Positions 26,072 through 35,614 are shown, numbered from the stretch's first letter. The stretch is DNA of 35,614 nt from Salinisphaera orenii subsp. orenii MK-B5 (GCF_003788635.1 NZ_AYKH01000021.1:1-35614), one strand, 5' to 3'. Numbers and translations are program-made. The notes: generated from the letters alone by a model not told the origin.

Positions 26072-26266
26072 ACCGGTTCGCCAGCCGACCGCGCGACGCC
26101 CGCGCTCGATCGCGTCGTCCCATGACCGCCCCCAATCCGCAAGTAAACGCCGTCGAGCGCGCCGAGCGCTTTGACTCGATCACAGTAACCGCCGTGCGGG
26201 TTGATCCCGGCACCGACCGTCCCGATGCTGACATAATCCCGGCAAAAGCTTGAGCGGACGGATTCA
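26072..26266. promoter_or_regulatory. Spacer between trpC and the OsmC-family gene
   Basis: 195 bases with no gene. In Pseudomonas this interval holds the crp homologue vfr. Here nothing of it remains visible. A TGACATAAT (about 26228-26236) could serve as a -10 region for the downstream gene, without a clear -35. No terminator with a T run was seen after trpC. Confidence 0.35.
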
Positions 26267-26683
26267 ATGAAGGCGACCATCGACTGGCAGAACGCGCTGC
26301 AGTTTCGCGGCACGGCCGACAGCGGCCATGTCGTGACCATCGACGGCCCCCCGGACATTGGCGGCGAGAACGCCGGTTTCCGCCCCATGGAGATGATGCT
26401 GCTGTCGATCGGCGGCTGCAGCGCGATGGACGTGATGCACATCCTCAAGAAATCGCGCCAGGACGTCACCGACTGCCGAATCGAGGTGGAGGGCCAGCGC
26501 GCCGAGACCGAGCCAAAGGTGTTCACCGACATCCACCTGCGTTTCATCGTCTCCGGCCACGATCTCAGCGAAAAACACGTGGCACGTGCGGTGCAACTCT
26601 CGGCCGAGAAATACTGCTCCGCGTCGATCATGCTCGCGGCCAGCGTGAACATCACCCACGAGCACGTCGTCGAGCCCGCCTAG
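26267..26683 (+). CDS. yhfA: OsmC-family protein, YhfA-like
   Basis: 138 residues with the two family Cys residues, in SIGGCSAMDVM (about Cys51) and EKYCSAS (about Cys117). OsmC/Ohr proteins reduce organic peroxides. The YhfA branch has the same fold, but its substrate is not established. FRPMEMMLLSIGGCSAMDVM and SEKHVARAVQLSAEKYCSAS are typical of YhfA, which neighbours crp in E. coli and vfr in Pseudomonas. The local order trpC - yhfA - speD matches that context with crp absent. It is separated from speD by 67 bases and read in the same direction. Confidence 0.88.
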   Translation: MKATIDWQNALQFRGTADSGHVVTIDGPPDIGGENAGFRPMEMMLLSIGGCSAMDVMHILKKSRQDVTDCRIEVEGQRAETEPKVFTDIHLRFIVSGHDLSEKHVARAVQLSAEKYCSASIMLAASVNITHEHVVEPA

Positions 26684-26750
26684 CGCTTGACGCACACCCA
26701 TGGGCGCGGATACTGCGCCCTCCCGGAAAATGCCGATCGGCTGGCTCGCC

Positions 26751-27518
26751 ATGGACAAACTTCGCCTGCACGGCTTCAACAACCTCACGAAGTCGTTGTC
26801 GTTCAATATCTACGACATCTGTTACGCGCGCACGCGCGAACAGAAAAAGGCCTATGTCGCCTATCTGGACGAAGTCTTCAACGCCGACCGCCTGACCCAG
26901 ATCCTCACCGAGGTCTCGGAGATCATCGGCGCGCACATCCTCAACATCGCGCGCCAGGACTACGAGCCGGAGGGCGCGAGCGTGACCATCCTCATCGCCG
27001 AGGAGGCCGCCTACGACGGCCCCGTGCCGGATGCGGTGGTCGGGCATCTGGACAAGAGCCACATCACTGTCCACACCTATCCGGAGTTCCACCCGGACGA
27101 CGGCATCTCCACCTTCCGGGCCGACATCGACGTCTCGACCTGCGGCCGCATCTCGCCGCTGCGGGCGCTGGATCATCTCATCCGCAGCTTCGAGTCGGAC
27201 GTGGTGTCGATGGATTACCGGGTGCGCGGTTTCACGCGCGACGTCGACGGCGTCAAGCACTTCATCGACCACGAGATCAACTCCATCCAGGACTATATCC
27301 CCGACGACATCGGCAACCGCTACCAGATGATCGACGTCAACGTCCTGGCCGAGCGCATCTTCCACACCAAGATGCGCCTGACCGAACTCTCGCTCGACGA
27401 CTATCTGTTCGCCGAACGCGCCGCGGACCTGAGCGAGGCCGAGGCCGAGACGCTGACCGAGCGCATCGAGGGCGAAGTCATGGAGATCTTCTACGGCCGC
27501 AACTTTCCGGACGAATAG
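26751..27518 (+). CDS. speD: S-adenosylmethionine decarboxylase proenzyme
   Basis: 255 residues of the E. coli-type SpeD. It makes the propylamine donor for spermidine. The proenzyme cleaves itself between Lys102 and Ser103 ([13 protein letters not shown]), turning the Ser into the pyruvoyl group. Cys131 in STCG is the expected catalytic Cys. The protein opens [20 protein letters not shown], which fixes the start at ATG 26751. In-frame ATGs at 26730 and 26700 would add residues not found in the family, although 26730 has GGA just upstream. No speE is nearby. Confidence 0.95.
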   Translation: MDKLRLHGFNNLTKSLSFNIYDICYARTREQKKAYVAYLDEVFNADRLTQILTEVSEIIGAHILNIARQDYEPEGASVTILIAEEAAYDGPVPDAVVGHLDKSHITVHTYPEFHPDDGISTFRADIDVSTCGRISPLRALDHLIRSFESDVVSMDYRVRGFTRDVDGVKHFIDHEINSIQDYIPDDIGNRYQMIDVNVLAERIFHTKMRLTELSLDDYLFAERAADLSEAEAETLTERIEGEVMEIFYGRNFPDE

Positions 27519-27526
27519 CATCGACC

Positions 27527-28573
27527 ATGGAAGTCCGGCCCGACCAGCTGCCACGCCAGCTCGAAGCCCAGCCGCTGGCCCGCTGCTACCTGCTGGCCGG
27601 CGACGAACCGCTGCAGGTGCTGGAGGCCGCCGACGCGGTGCGCGCACGGGCCCGGCGCGAGGGTTTCGACGAGCGTGAAGTGCTGCACGCCGAGCCCGGC
27701 TTCGACTGGGGACGGCTGGCGGCCGCGGGCGCGAGCCTGTCGCTGTTCTCGGACAAGCGCATCCTGGAACTGCACCTGCCGGACAAGGGCCCGGGCAAAC
27801 CGGGCAGCGCGGCGATCGTGGACTATGCCAAGAACGCCCCCGACACGACGCTGCTCATCGTGGTCGCCACGCCGATGGCCGCGAGCGCGCGCAAGAGTGC
27901 CTGGTACAAGGCGATGGCCAAGGCCGGCGTCGCCCTCTACGCCTGGCCGCTGCCCGGCAACCGCATGGCCGAATGGCTGCGCCGGCGCGCCGAGGCGCGC
28001 GGCGTGACCCTCGACGCCGAGGCCAACACCCTGCTCGCAACCCAGACGGAGGGCAACCTGCTCGCCGCCGCCCAGGAGGTCGACCGGCTGGCCCTGCTGC
28101 ATCCGGGCCAGCGCATCGGCGCGGCGGAGGTCGCCGCGGCCGCCAGCGACCACGCGCGCTACGCGATCTTCGATCTGCCCGCCAAGGCGCTGGCCGGCGA
28201 TGCGGCCGGCGCGCTCAAGACCCTGGCGCGCCTGCGCACCGAGGGCGTCGACGCGGTGCCGATCGCCTGGGCGCTGACGCGCGAGACCCGTCTGCTCTAT
28301 CAGGCGGCCCTGGCCGCCCGCTCGAATCGTCTGGACGCGATGCTCTCCAAGGTGTTTATGCCGCCGGCACGCAAGCGCCAGATCGGCGCGGCCGCGAAGC
28401 GGACCGACCCGGCGCGTCTCGCCCGGCTGCTGCAGCAGGCCGCCGCCCTCGACGCGGTCAACAAGGGCGCCCACGCCGGCCGCGCCTGGGACGACCTGAT
28501 AACATTGACGCTCGGTCTGTGCGGCCGTCCGCCGCGCACGCCATCGATCCACCGCAGACCCGACCCGAGATGA
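27527..28573 (+). CDS. holA: DNA polymerase III subunit delta
   Basis: 348 residues, the delta (wrench) subunit of the clamp loader that opens the beta clamp. It shows the usual start, [20 protein letters not shown] (17-36), then [12 protein letters not shown] in the AAA-like domain [19 protein letters not shown] in domain II, and a helical domain III with [21 protein letters not shown] and [13 protein letters not shown]. Length matches the family. The usual upstream partners leuS and lptE are not here. Instead it follows speD by 8 bases and overlaps proA by four bases (ATGA), linking it to the proA-nadD block. Confidence 0.93.
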   Translation: MEVRPDQLPRQLEAQPLARCYLLAGDEPLQVLEAADAVRARARREGFDEREVLHAEPGFDWGRLAAAGASLSLFSDKRILELHLPDKGPGKPGSAAIVDYAKNAPDTTLLIVVATPMAASARKSAWYKAMAKAGVALYAWPLPGNRMAEWLRRRAEARGVTLDAEANTLLATQTEGNLLAAAQEVDRLALLHPGQRIGAAEVAAAASDHARYAIFDLPAKALAGDAAGALKTLARLRTEGVDAVPIAWALTRETRLLYQAALAARSNRLDAMLSKVFMPPARKRQIGAAAKRTDPARLARLLQQAAALDAVNKGAHAGRAWDDLITLTLGLCGRPPRTPSIHRRPDPR

Positions 28574-29862
28574 GCGCCAACCTCAGCGACACGCAGGCCC
28601 CCGACGATTCCCGCATCCAGCGCCAGATCCGGCGCATGGGCGAGCGCGCGCGCAGTGCGGCCCGCACCATGGCCGCGGCCGAGCCGGGCGACAAGAACGC
28701 GGCGCTGTTCGCCATCGCCGAGGCGCTGATCGATCGCCGCGACACCATCCTCGCCGCCAACGCGAAGGATCTGCGCGAGGGCCGCGACAATCTGGACGCG
28801 GCGCTGCTCGAGCGCCTCGAACTCACCGGCGCCCGCATCGAGCAGATGGCCGAGGGCCTGCGTCAGGTCGCCGCGCTGGCCGACCCGATCGGCAGCATCA
28901 CCGATCTGAACTACCGGCCCTCGGGGATCCAGGTCGGGCGCATGCGCGTGCCGCTGGGCGTGATCGGCATCATCTACGAGTCGCGCCCGAACGTGACCGC
29001 CGACGCCGCCGCGCTGTGCCTGAAATCGGGTAACGCCGCACTGCTGCGTGGCGGTTCCGAGGCCGCGCTGTCCAATCAGGCGATCGCGGCCTGCATCCGC
29101 CGCGGGCTGACCGACGCCGGCCTGCCCGGCGATGCCGTACAGGTCATCGAGACCACCGACCGGGCCGCGGTCGGCGCCATGCTGGCGATGCCCGAGTACG
29201 TGGACGTGATCGTGCCGCGCGGCGGCAAGGGGCTGATCGAGTTCGTCTCCGAAAACGCGCGTATGCCGGTGATCAAGCATCTCGACGGCGTCTGCCATGT
29301 CTACATCGACGCGGCCGCGGACCTGGACAAGGCGATCGCGATCGCGATGAACGCCAAGACGCACCGCTTCGGCACCTGCAACACGATGGAGACCCTGCTG
29401 GTCGCCGAACCCATCGCCGAGCGCGTGCTGCGGCCGCTGGCGCAGAATCTGCGCCAGGCCGGCATCGAACTGCGCGGCTGCGAGCGCACGCGCCGGCTCG
29501 TCGGCGAGGAGGTCAAGCCGGCCACCGAGGACGACTGGGCGGCCGAGTATCTGGCACCGATCCTGGCCATCCGGGTGGTCGACGACATGGCGGCGGCGAT
29601 GGCGCACATCGAGACCTGGGGCTCGCGCCACACCGATGCCATCGTCACCGAGAACGTCACCGCCGCACGCGCCTTCCTGCGCGGCGTGGATTCGTCCTCG
29701 GTGATGGTCAACGCCTCCACCCGCTTCGCCGACGGTTTCGAATACGGTCTGGGTGCCGAGATCGGCATCTCGACGGACAAGCTGCACGCCCGCGGCCCGG
29801 TCGGCCTCGAGGGGCTGACCTCGCTGAAGTACGTCGTCTACGGCGACGGTCACGTCCGCTGA
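28570..29862 (+). CDS. proA: Gamma-glutamyl phosphate reductase (glutamate-5-semialdehyde dehydrogenase)
   Basis: 430 residues. It reduces gamma-glutamyl phosphate to glutamate semialdehyde with NADPH in proline synthesis. It belongs to the aldehyde-dehydrogenase superfamily. The catalytic Cys lies in [13 protein letters not shown], and other family blocks are [61 protein letters not shown] and [16 protein letters not shown] at the C-terminus. It starts inside the holA stop (ATGA) and is followed 36 bases later by nadD. proB is not in the window. Confidence 0.96.
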   Translation: MSANLSDTQAPDDSRIQRQIRRMGERARSAARTMAAAEPGDKNAALFAIAEALIDRRDTILAANAKDLREGRDNLDAALLERLELTGARIEQMAEGLRQVAALADPIGSITDLNYRPSGIQVGRMRVPLGVIGIIYESRPNVTADAAALCLKSGNAALLRGGSEAALSNQAIAACIRRGLTDAGLPGDAVQVIETTDRAAVGAMLAMPEYVDVIVPRGGKGLIEFVSENARMPVIKHLDGVCHVYIDAAADLDKAIAIAMNAKTHRFGTCNTMETLLVAEPIAERVLRPLAQNLRQAGIELRGCERTRRLVGEEVKPATEDDWAAEYLAPILAIRVVDDMAAAMAHIETWGSRHTDAIVTENVTAARAFLRGVDSSSVMVNASTRFADGFEYGLGAEIGISTDKLHARGPVGLEGLTSLKYVVYGDGHVR

Positions 29863-29898
29863 GACGGCCTCGGTGCCGCCCATCTTCTAGGGGAGTTC

Positions 29899-30561
29899 AT
29901 GAGCCACGATCCGGTCGGTGTCCTCGGGGGCACCTTCGATCCCGTGCACAACGGCCATCTGCGGCTGGCGATGGAGATCGCCACCGCGCTGTCGTTCCGC
30001 CAGGTACGGCTGGTGCCCTGCGCGCGGCCGCCGCATCGCGGCGCGCCGGCGGCCTCCCCCGGCCAGCGCGCCAAGTGGATCCGGGTGGCCACCTCGAACG
30101 AACCGCGGCTGCGGCTGGACGACCGGGAACTGCTGCGCAACGGCCCGTCCTATACCGTCGACACCCTGGCCTCGCTGCGGCGCGAGATGCCGGAAACGCC
30201 GCTGTGCCTGATCATGGGGCGCGACGTGTTCGCCAATCTGCCGAGCTGGGACCGCTGGCTCGAGATCTTCGACAGCGCGCATATCGTGCTCATCGACCGG
30301 CCGGGGATCGAGGTCGAACTCCAGGCCGAGGCACAGGCTGCGCTGGACGCGCGCGCCACGGACGACGCCGAGGCCCTGCGAAACCACCTCGGCGGAACCA
30401 TCTACGCCTATGCGCCGCCGCCGCTGGCGATCTCCGCGAGCCGCATCCGCGCCCTGCTCGCCGAGGGCGCCTCCCCGCGCTATCTCTTGCCCACCACCGT
30501 GCTTGACGACATCATTGACGCAGGTGTCTACGGACCCAACCCGGCCATGGCCGCTGAATAG
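29899..30561 (+). CDS. nadD: Nicotinate-nucleotide adenylyltransferase
   Basis: 220 residues. It adenylates nicotinate mononucleotide to deamido-NAD. The nucleotidyltransferase motif GGTFDPVHNGHL is at 10-21, and the ISxxxIR motif is present as ISASRIR near residue 180. GGGGAG lies directly upstream of the ATG. It abuts rsfS without a gap, the usual arrangement in gammaproteobacteria. Confidence 0.95.
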   Translation: MSHDPVGVLGGTFDPVHNGHLRLAMEIATALSFRQVRLVPCARPPHRGAPAASPGQRAKWIRVATSNEPRLRLDDRELLRNGPSYTVDTLASLRREMPETPLCLIMGRDVFANLPSWDRWLEIFDSAHIVLIDRPGIEVELQAEAQAALDARATDDAEALRNHLGGTIYAYAPPPLAISASRIRALLAEGASPRYLLPTTVLDDIIDAGVYGPNPAMAAE

Positions 30562-30945
30562 ATGACTCAAGAAAACACGCCCGACCCCGCCGCCGATGGC
30601 AACGACGCCCTGCTCGCACTGGCGGTCGACGCGGTCGAGGAACTCAAGGGCGAATCCGTCCAGATCCTGGATGTCCACGAGCTGACCACCATCGCCGACC
30701 ACATGGTTATCTGCAGCGGCCGCTCGGCGCGACACGTCAAGCGCATGGGCGAGACCGTGATCACCAACGCCAAGCAGGCGGGCCTGTCGCCGCGGGTGGA
30801 AGGCCTGGAGCAGGGCGAATGGGTGCTCATCGACCTCAACGGCGTGATGGTTCACATCATGCAGCCGGTCGCGCGCGCCTACTACCAGCTGGAAAAACTC
30901 TGGGACATGGACGCCGCGGGCGCCGAGAACCAGTCCGCGCATTAG
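30562..30945 (+). CDS. rsfS: Ribosome silencing factor
   Basis: 127 residues of the RsfS/DUF143 family. It binds L14 and blocks 30S-50S joining when nutrients are scarce. Core blocks are AVDAVEELKGESVQILDV, DHMVICSGRSARHVKRM, EGLEQGEWVLIDLNGVMVHI and ARAYYQLEKLW. It starts on the base after the nadD stop. Normally rlmH follows within a few bases, but here a 246-base spacer separates them. Confidence 0.95.
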   Translation: MTQENTPDPAADGNDALLALAVDAVEELKGESVQILDVHELTTIADHMVICSGRSARHVKRMGETVITNAKQAGLSPRVEGLEQGEWVLIDLNGVMVHIMQPVARAYYQLEKLWDMDAAGAENQSAH

Positions 30946-31191
30946 AGCCATCGTTGTCTCGAACGAGTGCGACCCGGCCCGGCGTGTCGGCCGTGACGCG
31001 CTCCGAGGTCGCCGGGCGCCGCGCCGCCGGTGGCCGATCGCCGGCGCCCGGTTCGCCCGCGGAATGCCCACCCGGCACGCGAACGAGCGCGCGCGGCCGC
31101 GCCGATGATCGGCGGTCGCCGGCGGGCCACACCGTGGCCTGCCGCCGCAGGCAGACGCCGATGATTCACCACAGCGCGGCATAGGAGAGCC
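30946..31191. other. Unusual spacer between rsfS and rlmH
   Basis: 246 very GC-rich bases separate two genes that usually touch. No recognisable product, terminator T run or repeat was found. A ribosome-binding site GGAGAG lies just before rlmH. The stretch may hold a separate rlmH promoter or be inserted and decayed DNA. Confidence 0.4.
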
Positions 31192-31659
31192 ATGCGCATT
31201 CGTCTGCTGGCAGTGGGCCGGCGCATGCCCAAGTGGGTGACCACGGCCTACGAGGATTATGCGCGTCGCCTGCCCCGCGAATGCCGGCTCGAACTCGTCG
31301 AGATCGCCCCCGGTCGGCGCGCCGGCGGCGACGTGGCCCGGGCGATCGCCGAGGAGGACAGGCGCCTGCGCGCGGCCATCGGCACCGACACCCAGGTCAT
31401 CGCGCTCACGGTCGACGGCCGGCCCTGGACGACCGAAGGGCTCGCCGGCGACATGCGCGCCTGGCTGGCCGACGGGCGCGATCGCGCGCTCATGATCGGC
31501 GGCCCGGACGGTCTCGGCCCGGACAGCCTCGCGGTCGCCGAAGCCCGCCGCTCGCTTTCCGCACTGACGCTGCCACACCCGCTGGTGCGGGTGATCGCGG
31601 CCGAACAACTCTATCGTGCGCACAGCATTCTGAGCGGCCATCCCTATCACCGCGGCTGA
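31192..31659 (+). CDS. rlmH: 23S rRNA (pseudouridine1915-N3)-methyltransferase
   Basis: 155 residues, a SPOUT-class methyltransferase acting on helix 69 of the large subunit. The N-terminal RIRLLAVGRRMPKWV, the knotted SAM site ALMIGGPDGL, and the C-terminal SLSALTLPHPLVRVIAAEQL plus YRAHSILSGHPYHR are diagnostic. GGAGAG precedes the ATG. It is followed by a 123-base gap and rng. The maf gene that often sits between them is absent. Confidence 0.96.
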   Translation: MRIRLLAVGRRMPKWVTTAYEDYARRLPRECRLELVEIAPGRRAGGDVARAIAEEDRRLRAAIGTDTQVIALTVDGRPWTTEGLAGDMRAWLADGRDRALMIGGPDGLGPDSLAVAEARRSLSALTLPHPLVRVIAAEQLYRAHSILSGHPYHRG

Positions 31660-31782
31660 CGCACTGCACCGTCAGGGTGCATCGGCGCCGGACACCGGCT
31701 TGCAGGTACGCGCGGGGCTGCGGACAATCCAGACCATGAGATCAATCGTGCACAACCCGCGCGCGCCCGGCAGCGACCGACC

Positions 31783-33279
31783 GTGAGCGTGAACCAGCCC
31801 GTCGTCTCCAGCGACGAACCGCGCATCGAGATACTGGTCAACGTATCGGCCGGGGAAACCCGGGCGGCCCAGCTCGAGAACGGCGTCCTGCAGGAGATCC
31901 ACATCCAGCGCGATGCGGCCGGCAGCGCCGTCGGCAACATCTATCTGGGCGAGGTCCAGCGCGTGCTCGCGGGCATGCAGGCGGCGTTCATCGAGATCGG
32001 TCTGGAGCGGGCGGCGTTCCTACAGATCTCCGACATGGTGCGCCGGCCGGCGGAGACGCAGGACAACGCCCCCCGAATCCAGAACCGGCTCAATCAGGGC
32101 GATCGCGTGCTGGTGCAGGTCTCCAAGGAGGCCATGGGCACCAAGGGCGCGCGGCTGACCACCGATCTCGCGATCCCGTCGCGGTTTCTGGTGTACATGC
32201 CCTACACGCCGCGTATCGGCGTGTCCGCACGCATCGAGAACGAGGCCGAGCGCGAGCGCCTGATCGACACGGTCACGAGCCTGCGCGACGAACTCGATCT
32301 GGCCGGCGGCTTCATCGTGCGCACCGTGGGCGACGGCGCGCCGCATCACGCCCTGGCCGCGGACATGCGCTTTCTGGAAACGGTCTGGCGCGACATCCAG
32401 ACCCAGGCGAACACCGCGCCGCCACGCACCCTGCTCTACGGCGATCTACCCCTGCCGATCCGCATGCTGCGCGACCTGCTCACGCCCGAGGTGGCCGGCG
32501 TGACCATCGACGACAGCGAATCCTGGGAGGAGATGGCGGCCTTCACGCGGCGCTTCGCCCCGGAATTCACCGACCGCACCCAGCACTACACCAAGCCCAC
32601 GCCGCTGTTCGACCAGTACGGGGTGGAAGAGGCCATCGAGCGCGCCCTGCGGCCCAAGGTGCCGCTGAAGTCCGGCGGTTTTCTCATCATCGAGCAGACC
32701 GAGGCGATGGTGACGGTCGACGTCAACACCGGCGGCTATGTCGGCACCCGCAGCCTGGAGCAGACCGTGCTGCGCACGAATGTCGAAGCCGCGAGCACGA
32801 TCGCCCGCCAGCTGCGCCTGCGCAATCTGGGCGGCATCATCGTGATCGACTTCATCGATATGGTCGACGAGAGCCACAAGCGCCAGGTCCTCGCCGCGCT
32901 GTGCAGCGCCCTCGAGGCGGATCCGGCCAAGACCACCGTGGGCGAGATCTCGCCGCTGGGTCTGGTCGAGATCACCCGCAAGCGCACCCGCGAATCGCTG
33001 CAGCACCTGATGTGCACCGACTGCGAGGCCTGTGACGGCCGCGGCTTCGTCAAGACCGGCGAGACGGTCTGTTTCTCGCTGTTCCGCGAGATGGCCCGCG
33101 TCGCCCACACCCAACGGCCGGACGAACTGCTGATCCTGGCCGCCCCCGACATCATCGGCCTGCTGCTGGACGAACTGGCCGCCACCTTCAACGACGTCTG
33201 CGAGGACACCGGGCTGAGCGTGCGTCTCCAGGCCGAATCGCTCTACACGCCCGAGCAGTTCGATCTGGTGGTGATGTAA
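31783..33279 (+). CDS. rng: Ribonuclease G
   Basis: 498 residues of the RNase E/G family, without the long C-terminal scaffold of RNase E, so RNase G. It cleaves single-stranded RNA, including the 16S 5' end. An S1 domain lies at about 45-130 (GNIYLGEVQRVLAGMQAAFI). The catalytic Asp residues are Asp313 (TVDVNTGGYVG) and Asp356 (IIVIDFIDM). A Cys-x2-Cys zinc-link (C411, C414) is in MCTDCEACDGRG. The start GTG 31783 is likely but lacks a strong ribosome-binding site; GTG 31789 is an alternative. yhdP follows, the order seen in many gammaproteobacteria. Confidence 0.95.
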   Translation: MSVNQPVVSSDEPRIEILVNVSAGETRAAQLENGVLQEIHIQRDAAGSAVGNIYLGEVQRVLAGMQAAFIEIGLERAAFLQISDMVRRPAETQDNAPRIQNRLNQGDRVLVQVSKEAMGTKGARLTTDLAIPSRFLVYMPYTPRIGVSARIENEAERERLIDTVTSLRDELDLAGGFIVRTVGDGAPHHALAADMRFLETVWRDIQTQANTAPPRTLLYGDLPLPIRMLRDLLTPEVAGVTIDDSESWEEMAAFTRRFAPEFTDRTQHYTKPTPLFDQYGVEEAIERALRPKVPLKSGGFLIIEQTEAMVTVDVNTGGYVGTRSLEQTVLRTNVEAASTIARQLRLRNLGGIIVIDFIDMVDESHKRQVLAALCSALEADPAKTTVGEISPLGLVEITRKRTRESLQHLMCTDCEACDGRGFVKTGETVCFSLFREMARVAHTQRPDELLILAAPDIIGLLLDELAATFNDVCEDTGLSVRLQAESLYTPEQFDLVVM

Positions 33280-33362
33280 GCTGTGGCGCGCCCGCGCAAG
33301 CGGCCGGCGAACCGCGCCCGCCGGCCGCGGTCCACACGCTGTACCTGTTGCGACCGCTGCAC

Positions 33363-35614
33363 ATGCCCGCCACGCGCCCGCTACTGAAACGGATACTGGT
33401 GACCACCCTCGCCGGGCTCGTGATCCTGGCGGGGCTGCTGGTGGGCGGCGTGCGGCTGGTCGACCATCTCATGCCACGTTATCGCGACGCCCTGGCCGAG
33501 CGCATCGGCAGCCGCATCGACGCCGACATCGACATCGCCGCCATCGAGCTGCGCTGGCAGTGGCGCGGGCCCCTGCTGGCGCTCGACGACGTCGCGATCC
33601 GACGGCACGGCCAGTCCGATCCCGCGGTCATGCTCGATCGCCTCGACCTGCATTTCTCGTTCTCGGATCTGCTCGACGGCGGCCGCCTGCCGGACGGTCT
33701 CGTCATCGCCGGCGCCGAGCTCGCGCTGCAGCAGACCGATGACGGCCGCCTCCGACTGCGGCACTGGGGCGCGGCGGGCGAGACGCCCACCGATTGGCGC
33801 CGGATCGAGGCCGCGCGGGAGATGCTGCGCTTCGTGCGCGTCGAGGGCGCGCGCATCCACCTGATCGGCACGGCGATCCCGAGCGGCCGCGCGACCATCG
33901 ACCCGTTCGACGCCCGCCTGTGGCGCGCCGCGGACGGTCTGCGCTGGAACCTCGAGGCCAGCGGACCGGACTGGCTGGGCCAGGTCGCGGCACGGGGCCG
34001 TCTCGAGGGCGCACTGACGGATCCGGTCGACGCCGATATCCACGTCGACGCCGACGGCATCGACACGCTCGCCTTCGCGCGCGCCCGCAGCGGGTCGGCG
34101 GCGCTCGAGGCCGACCGCGTTTCGGGCGGCGCGCTATCCCTGTCACTGCGCGGCCGTTGGCGCGACCGCGCCCTGGCTGACTCCAGCGCCGACATCGCCC
34201 TGTCGGCCATCGAGGCCGATGATCGCGAGCGGCCCGTTCTGCCGGGAGTCGAGGCGCGTCTGGAGGCCGAAACCGGCCCGACGCCGGGTAGCGTTCGCAT
34301 GACCGCCACCAAGCTGACGGCCAACGACGGCGCGCTGACCGACGCCCGTCTGACCGGCACCTTCGCGCGCGAGAGCCGGCGGCTGGAATTGACCGCCCGC
34401 GGCCTGCCGCTGGCACTCGCGCTGCCGCCGGCCCGGCTGCGCTTCGACCGCCTGGCCGACACGCGCATCGATGGCCGGCTCGATGCGTTCACGCTGAGCA
34501 TGGCGCCGGATACGCCGCCGTCGCTCGAAGCGGCCTTCAGCGGCTTGACCGTCGACGACCCGGCCGGCCATGCCGGCCCGATCAGCGGCCACTACCGCCA
34601 GTCGGGCGACGTCCACCGGCTGCGCTTCGACCAGGCCGGCGGCCGCCTCGCCATACCGCGTTTCATGCGCGGCGAGCTCGCCATCGACGGCCTCGGCGGC
34701 GCGCTCGCCTGGCAGCGCGCGGACGACGGCTGGACGATCAACGCCAAGAAGCTGCAACTGACCAGCGGCGAAGCCGACGTGGGCATCGACGGCCGCCTGC
34801 GGCTGCCCGACGAGGCCGCGCCGCGCATCGATCTGATCGCCACCGCGAGCGCGCCGGACGCCACCCGGCTGCTCGCGCGCATCCCGCAGGCCGAGGATCT
34901 GCCCAACCAGCGCCTGCGCGACTGGCTGCCCCGAGCGATCACCGCCGGGCATCTCGATGCCGCACGCCTGGAACTCGCCGGGCCGCTGGATCGCTTTCCC
35001 TTCGCCGATCCGCGCGCGGACGAGCGCTTCCATCTTGAGCTCGAGGGCCACGGCGTCGACGTGACCTACAAGCCCGAATGGCCGCCGCTCGAAGACGCTC
35101 GCGGCACCCTCACCCTGGACGGCGACGACCTGCGCGTGGACGTGGCCGAGGCGACCATGCTCGGCGTGGCGCTCGGACCGAGCGTCGGCCGGGTGGCCGA
35201 CGTGCGCGAACCGATACTGCAGGTCGACGGCAGCGTGAGCGACGCCCGCGCCGAACGCATGCTCGCCTTTCTCGCCCGCTCGCCGCTGCGCGAGCGTTTC
35301 GGCAAGCTGGTCGAGGCGCTGCAGGTCAGCGGCCCGGCCGACCTCGGGCTGGATCTCACGATTCCGCTCAAGCCCGGCCTCGGCGAACCCGAGGTCGCCG
35401 GCCACGTCGACGCGCACGGCGCCGAGCTGCAGCACGCCGCCCTGCCCGGCCCGGTCACCGGTATCCGCGGCCGCATCGACTTCGACGCGCAGGGCCTGAC
35501 CGCCGAAGGCCTGACGGGCGACCTGCTCGGCGTGGTCGTGCGCACCGACCTCGAACCCCGCCCGGGCGCCCGCCAGCACATCGACAGCCGCGCCCGCATC
35601 GCGCTGCCCGCCGA
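33363..35614 (+). CDS. yhdP: YhdP family AsmA-like envelope lipid-transport protein (partial, runs off the window)
   Basis: At least 750 residues from ATG 33363, with the frame still open at the window end. A single N-terminal membrane helix (about 8-29, KRILVTTLAGLVILAGLLVGGV) is followed by a long periplasmic domain of repeating beta strands. The early segment IDADIDIAAIELRWQWRGPL, with LALDDVAI after it, and the later LRDWLPRAITAGHLDAARLE segment (about residue 518 on) are typical of YhdP. YhdP and its relatives TamB and AsmA form hydrophobic grooves that carry phospholipid to the outer membrane. Full members are about 1270 residues, so roughly 40 percent lies beyond the window. It follows rng by 83 bases. 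No good ribosome-binding site is visible, and the frame is open upstream to the rng stop. Confidence 0.9.
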   Translation, partial: MPATRPLLKRILVTTLAGLVILAGLLVGGVRLVDHLMPRYRDALAERIGSRIDADIDIAAIELRWQWRGPLLALDDVAIRRHGQSDPAVMLDRLDLHFSFSDLLDGGRLPDGLVIAGAELALQQTDDGRLRLRHWGAAGETPTDWRRIEAAREMLRFVRVEGARIHLIGTAIPSGRATIDPFDARLWRAADGLRWNLEASGPDWLGQVAARGRLEGALTDPVDADIHVDADGIDTLAFARARSGSAALEADRVSGGALSLSLRGRWRDRALADSSADIALSAIEADDRERPVLPGVEARLEAETGPTPGSVRMTATKLTANDGALTDARLTGTFARESRRLELTARGLPLALALPPARLRFDRLADTRIDGRLDAFTLSMAPDTPPSLEAAFSGLTVDDPAGHAGPISGHYRQSGDVHRLRFDQAGGRLAIPRFMRGELAIDGLGGALAWQRADDGWTINAKKLQLTSGEADVGIDGRLRLPDEAAPRIDLIATASAPDATRLLARIPQAEDLPNQRLRDWLPRAITAGHLDAARLELAGPLDRFPFADPRADERFHLELEGHGVDVTYKPEWPPLEDARGTLTLDGDDLRVDVAEATMLGVALGPSVGRVADVREPILQVDGSVSDARAERMLAFLARSPLRERFGKLVEALQVSGPADLGLDLTIPLKPGLGEPEVAGHVDAHGAELQHAALPGPVTGIRGRIDFDAQGLTAEGLTGDLLGVVVRTDLEPRPGARQHIDSRARIALPA

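Noticed and set aside
34143-35579. A 478-codon frame antisense to yhdP
   Set aside because: The plus strand encodes a convincing YhdP-type protein. The minus-strand frame is a compositional shadow.

Overview
This window looks like chromosomal DNA from a GC-rich gammaproteobacterium that can degrade alkanes. The evidence is the gene content: AlkB, rubredoxin and rubredoxin reductase, a trpE-G-D-C cluster followed by OsmC/YhfA and SpeD in a Pseudomonas-like order, and the conserved proA-nadD-rsfS-rlmH block. A marine or halophilic genus such as Salinisphaera would fit, but that is inference from gene content and base composition, not a database match.

Positions 1-2800 form an accessory edge. 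There are relics of two insertion sequences: the start of an IS30-type transposase gene on the minus strand, and an IS3-family orfB with three in-frame stops. An intact, clearly AT-richer gene follows. It encodes an ATPase with a C-terminal TOPRIM-like region, and is a candidate single-gene defence protein. The core genome begins at about 2850 with nrdB and nrdA on the minus strand. NrdB has Phe in place of the radical Tyr and Glu in place of the first Asp ligand, with the ligand spacing of the Chlamydia class Ic (Mn/Fe) protein. The nrd promoter carries two NrdR boxes, one inside the -35/-10 spacer, and a DnaA box.

Positions 7845-16451 hold sixA and an unassigned flavoprotein. An alkane module follows: alkB, rubA and rubB on the minus strand, and a divergent tetR-aldehyde dehydrogenase pair separated from alkB by an operator-like palindrome. 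A stand-alone methylisocitrate lyase gene (prpB) comes next, which would make sense if odd-chain alkanes release propionyl-CoA. Positions 16485-19401 hold a membrane-anchored ankyrin-type protein, an AT-richer gene for a uracil-DNA-glycosylase-fold protein, purC, and a four-helix membrane protein.

Positions 19478-28573 run from rpe, through a divergent azlCD / XRE-cupin regulator block sitting where gph is often found, into trpE-trpG-trpD-trpC (every junction a 4-base overlap), then yhfA-like, speD and holA. A short leader frame with three Trp codons and two mutually exclusive hairpins precedes trpE and suggests attenuation. Positions 28570-35614 hold proA, nadD, rsfS, rlmH, rng and the first 750 codons of yhdP, which continues past the window. 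No rRNA, tRNA or CRISPR array was seen. Several wide non-coding gaps (9514-10058, 11214-11788, 30946-31191) hold nothing I can assign.
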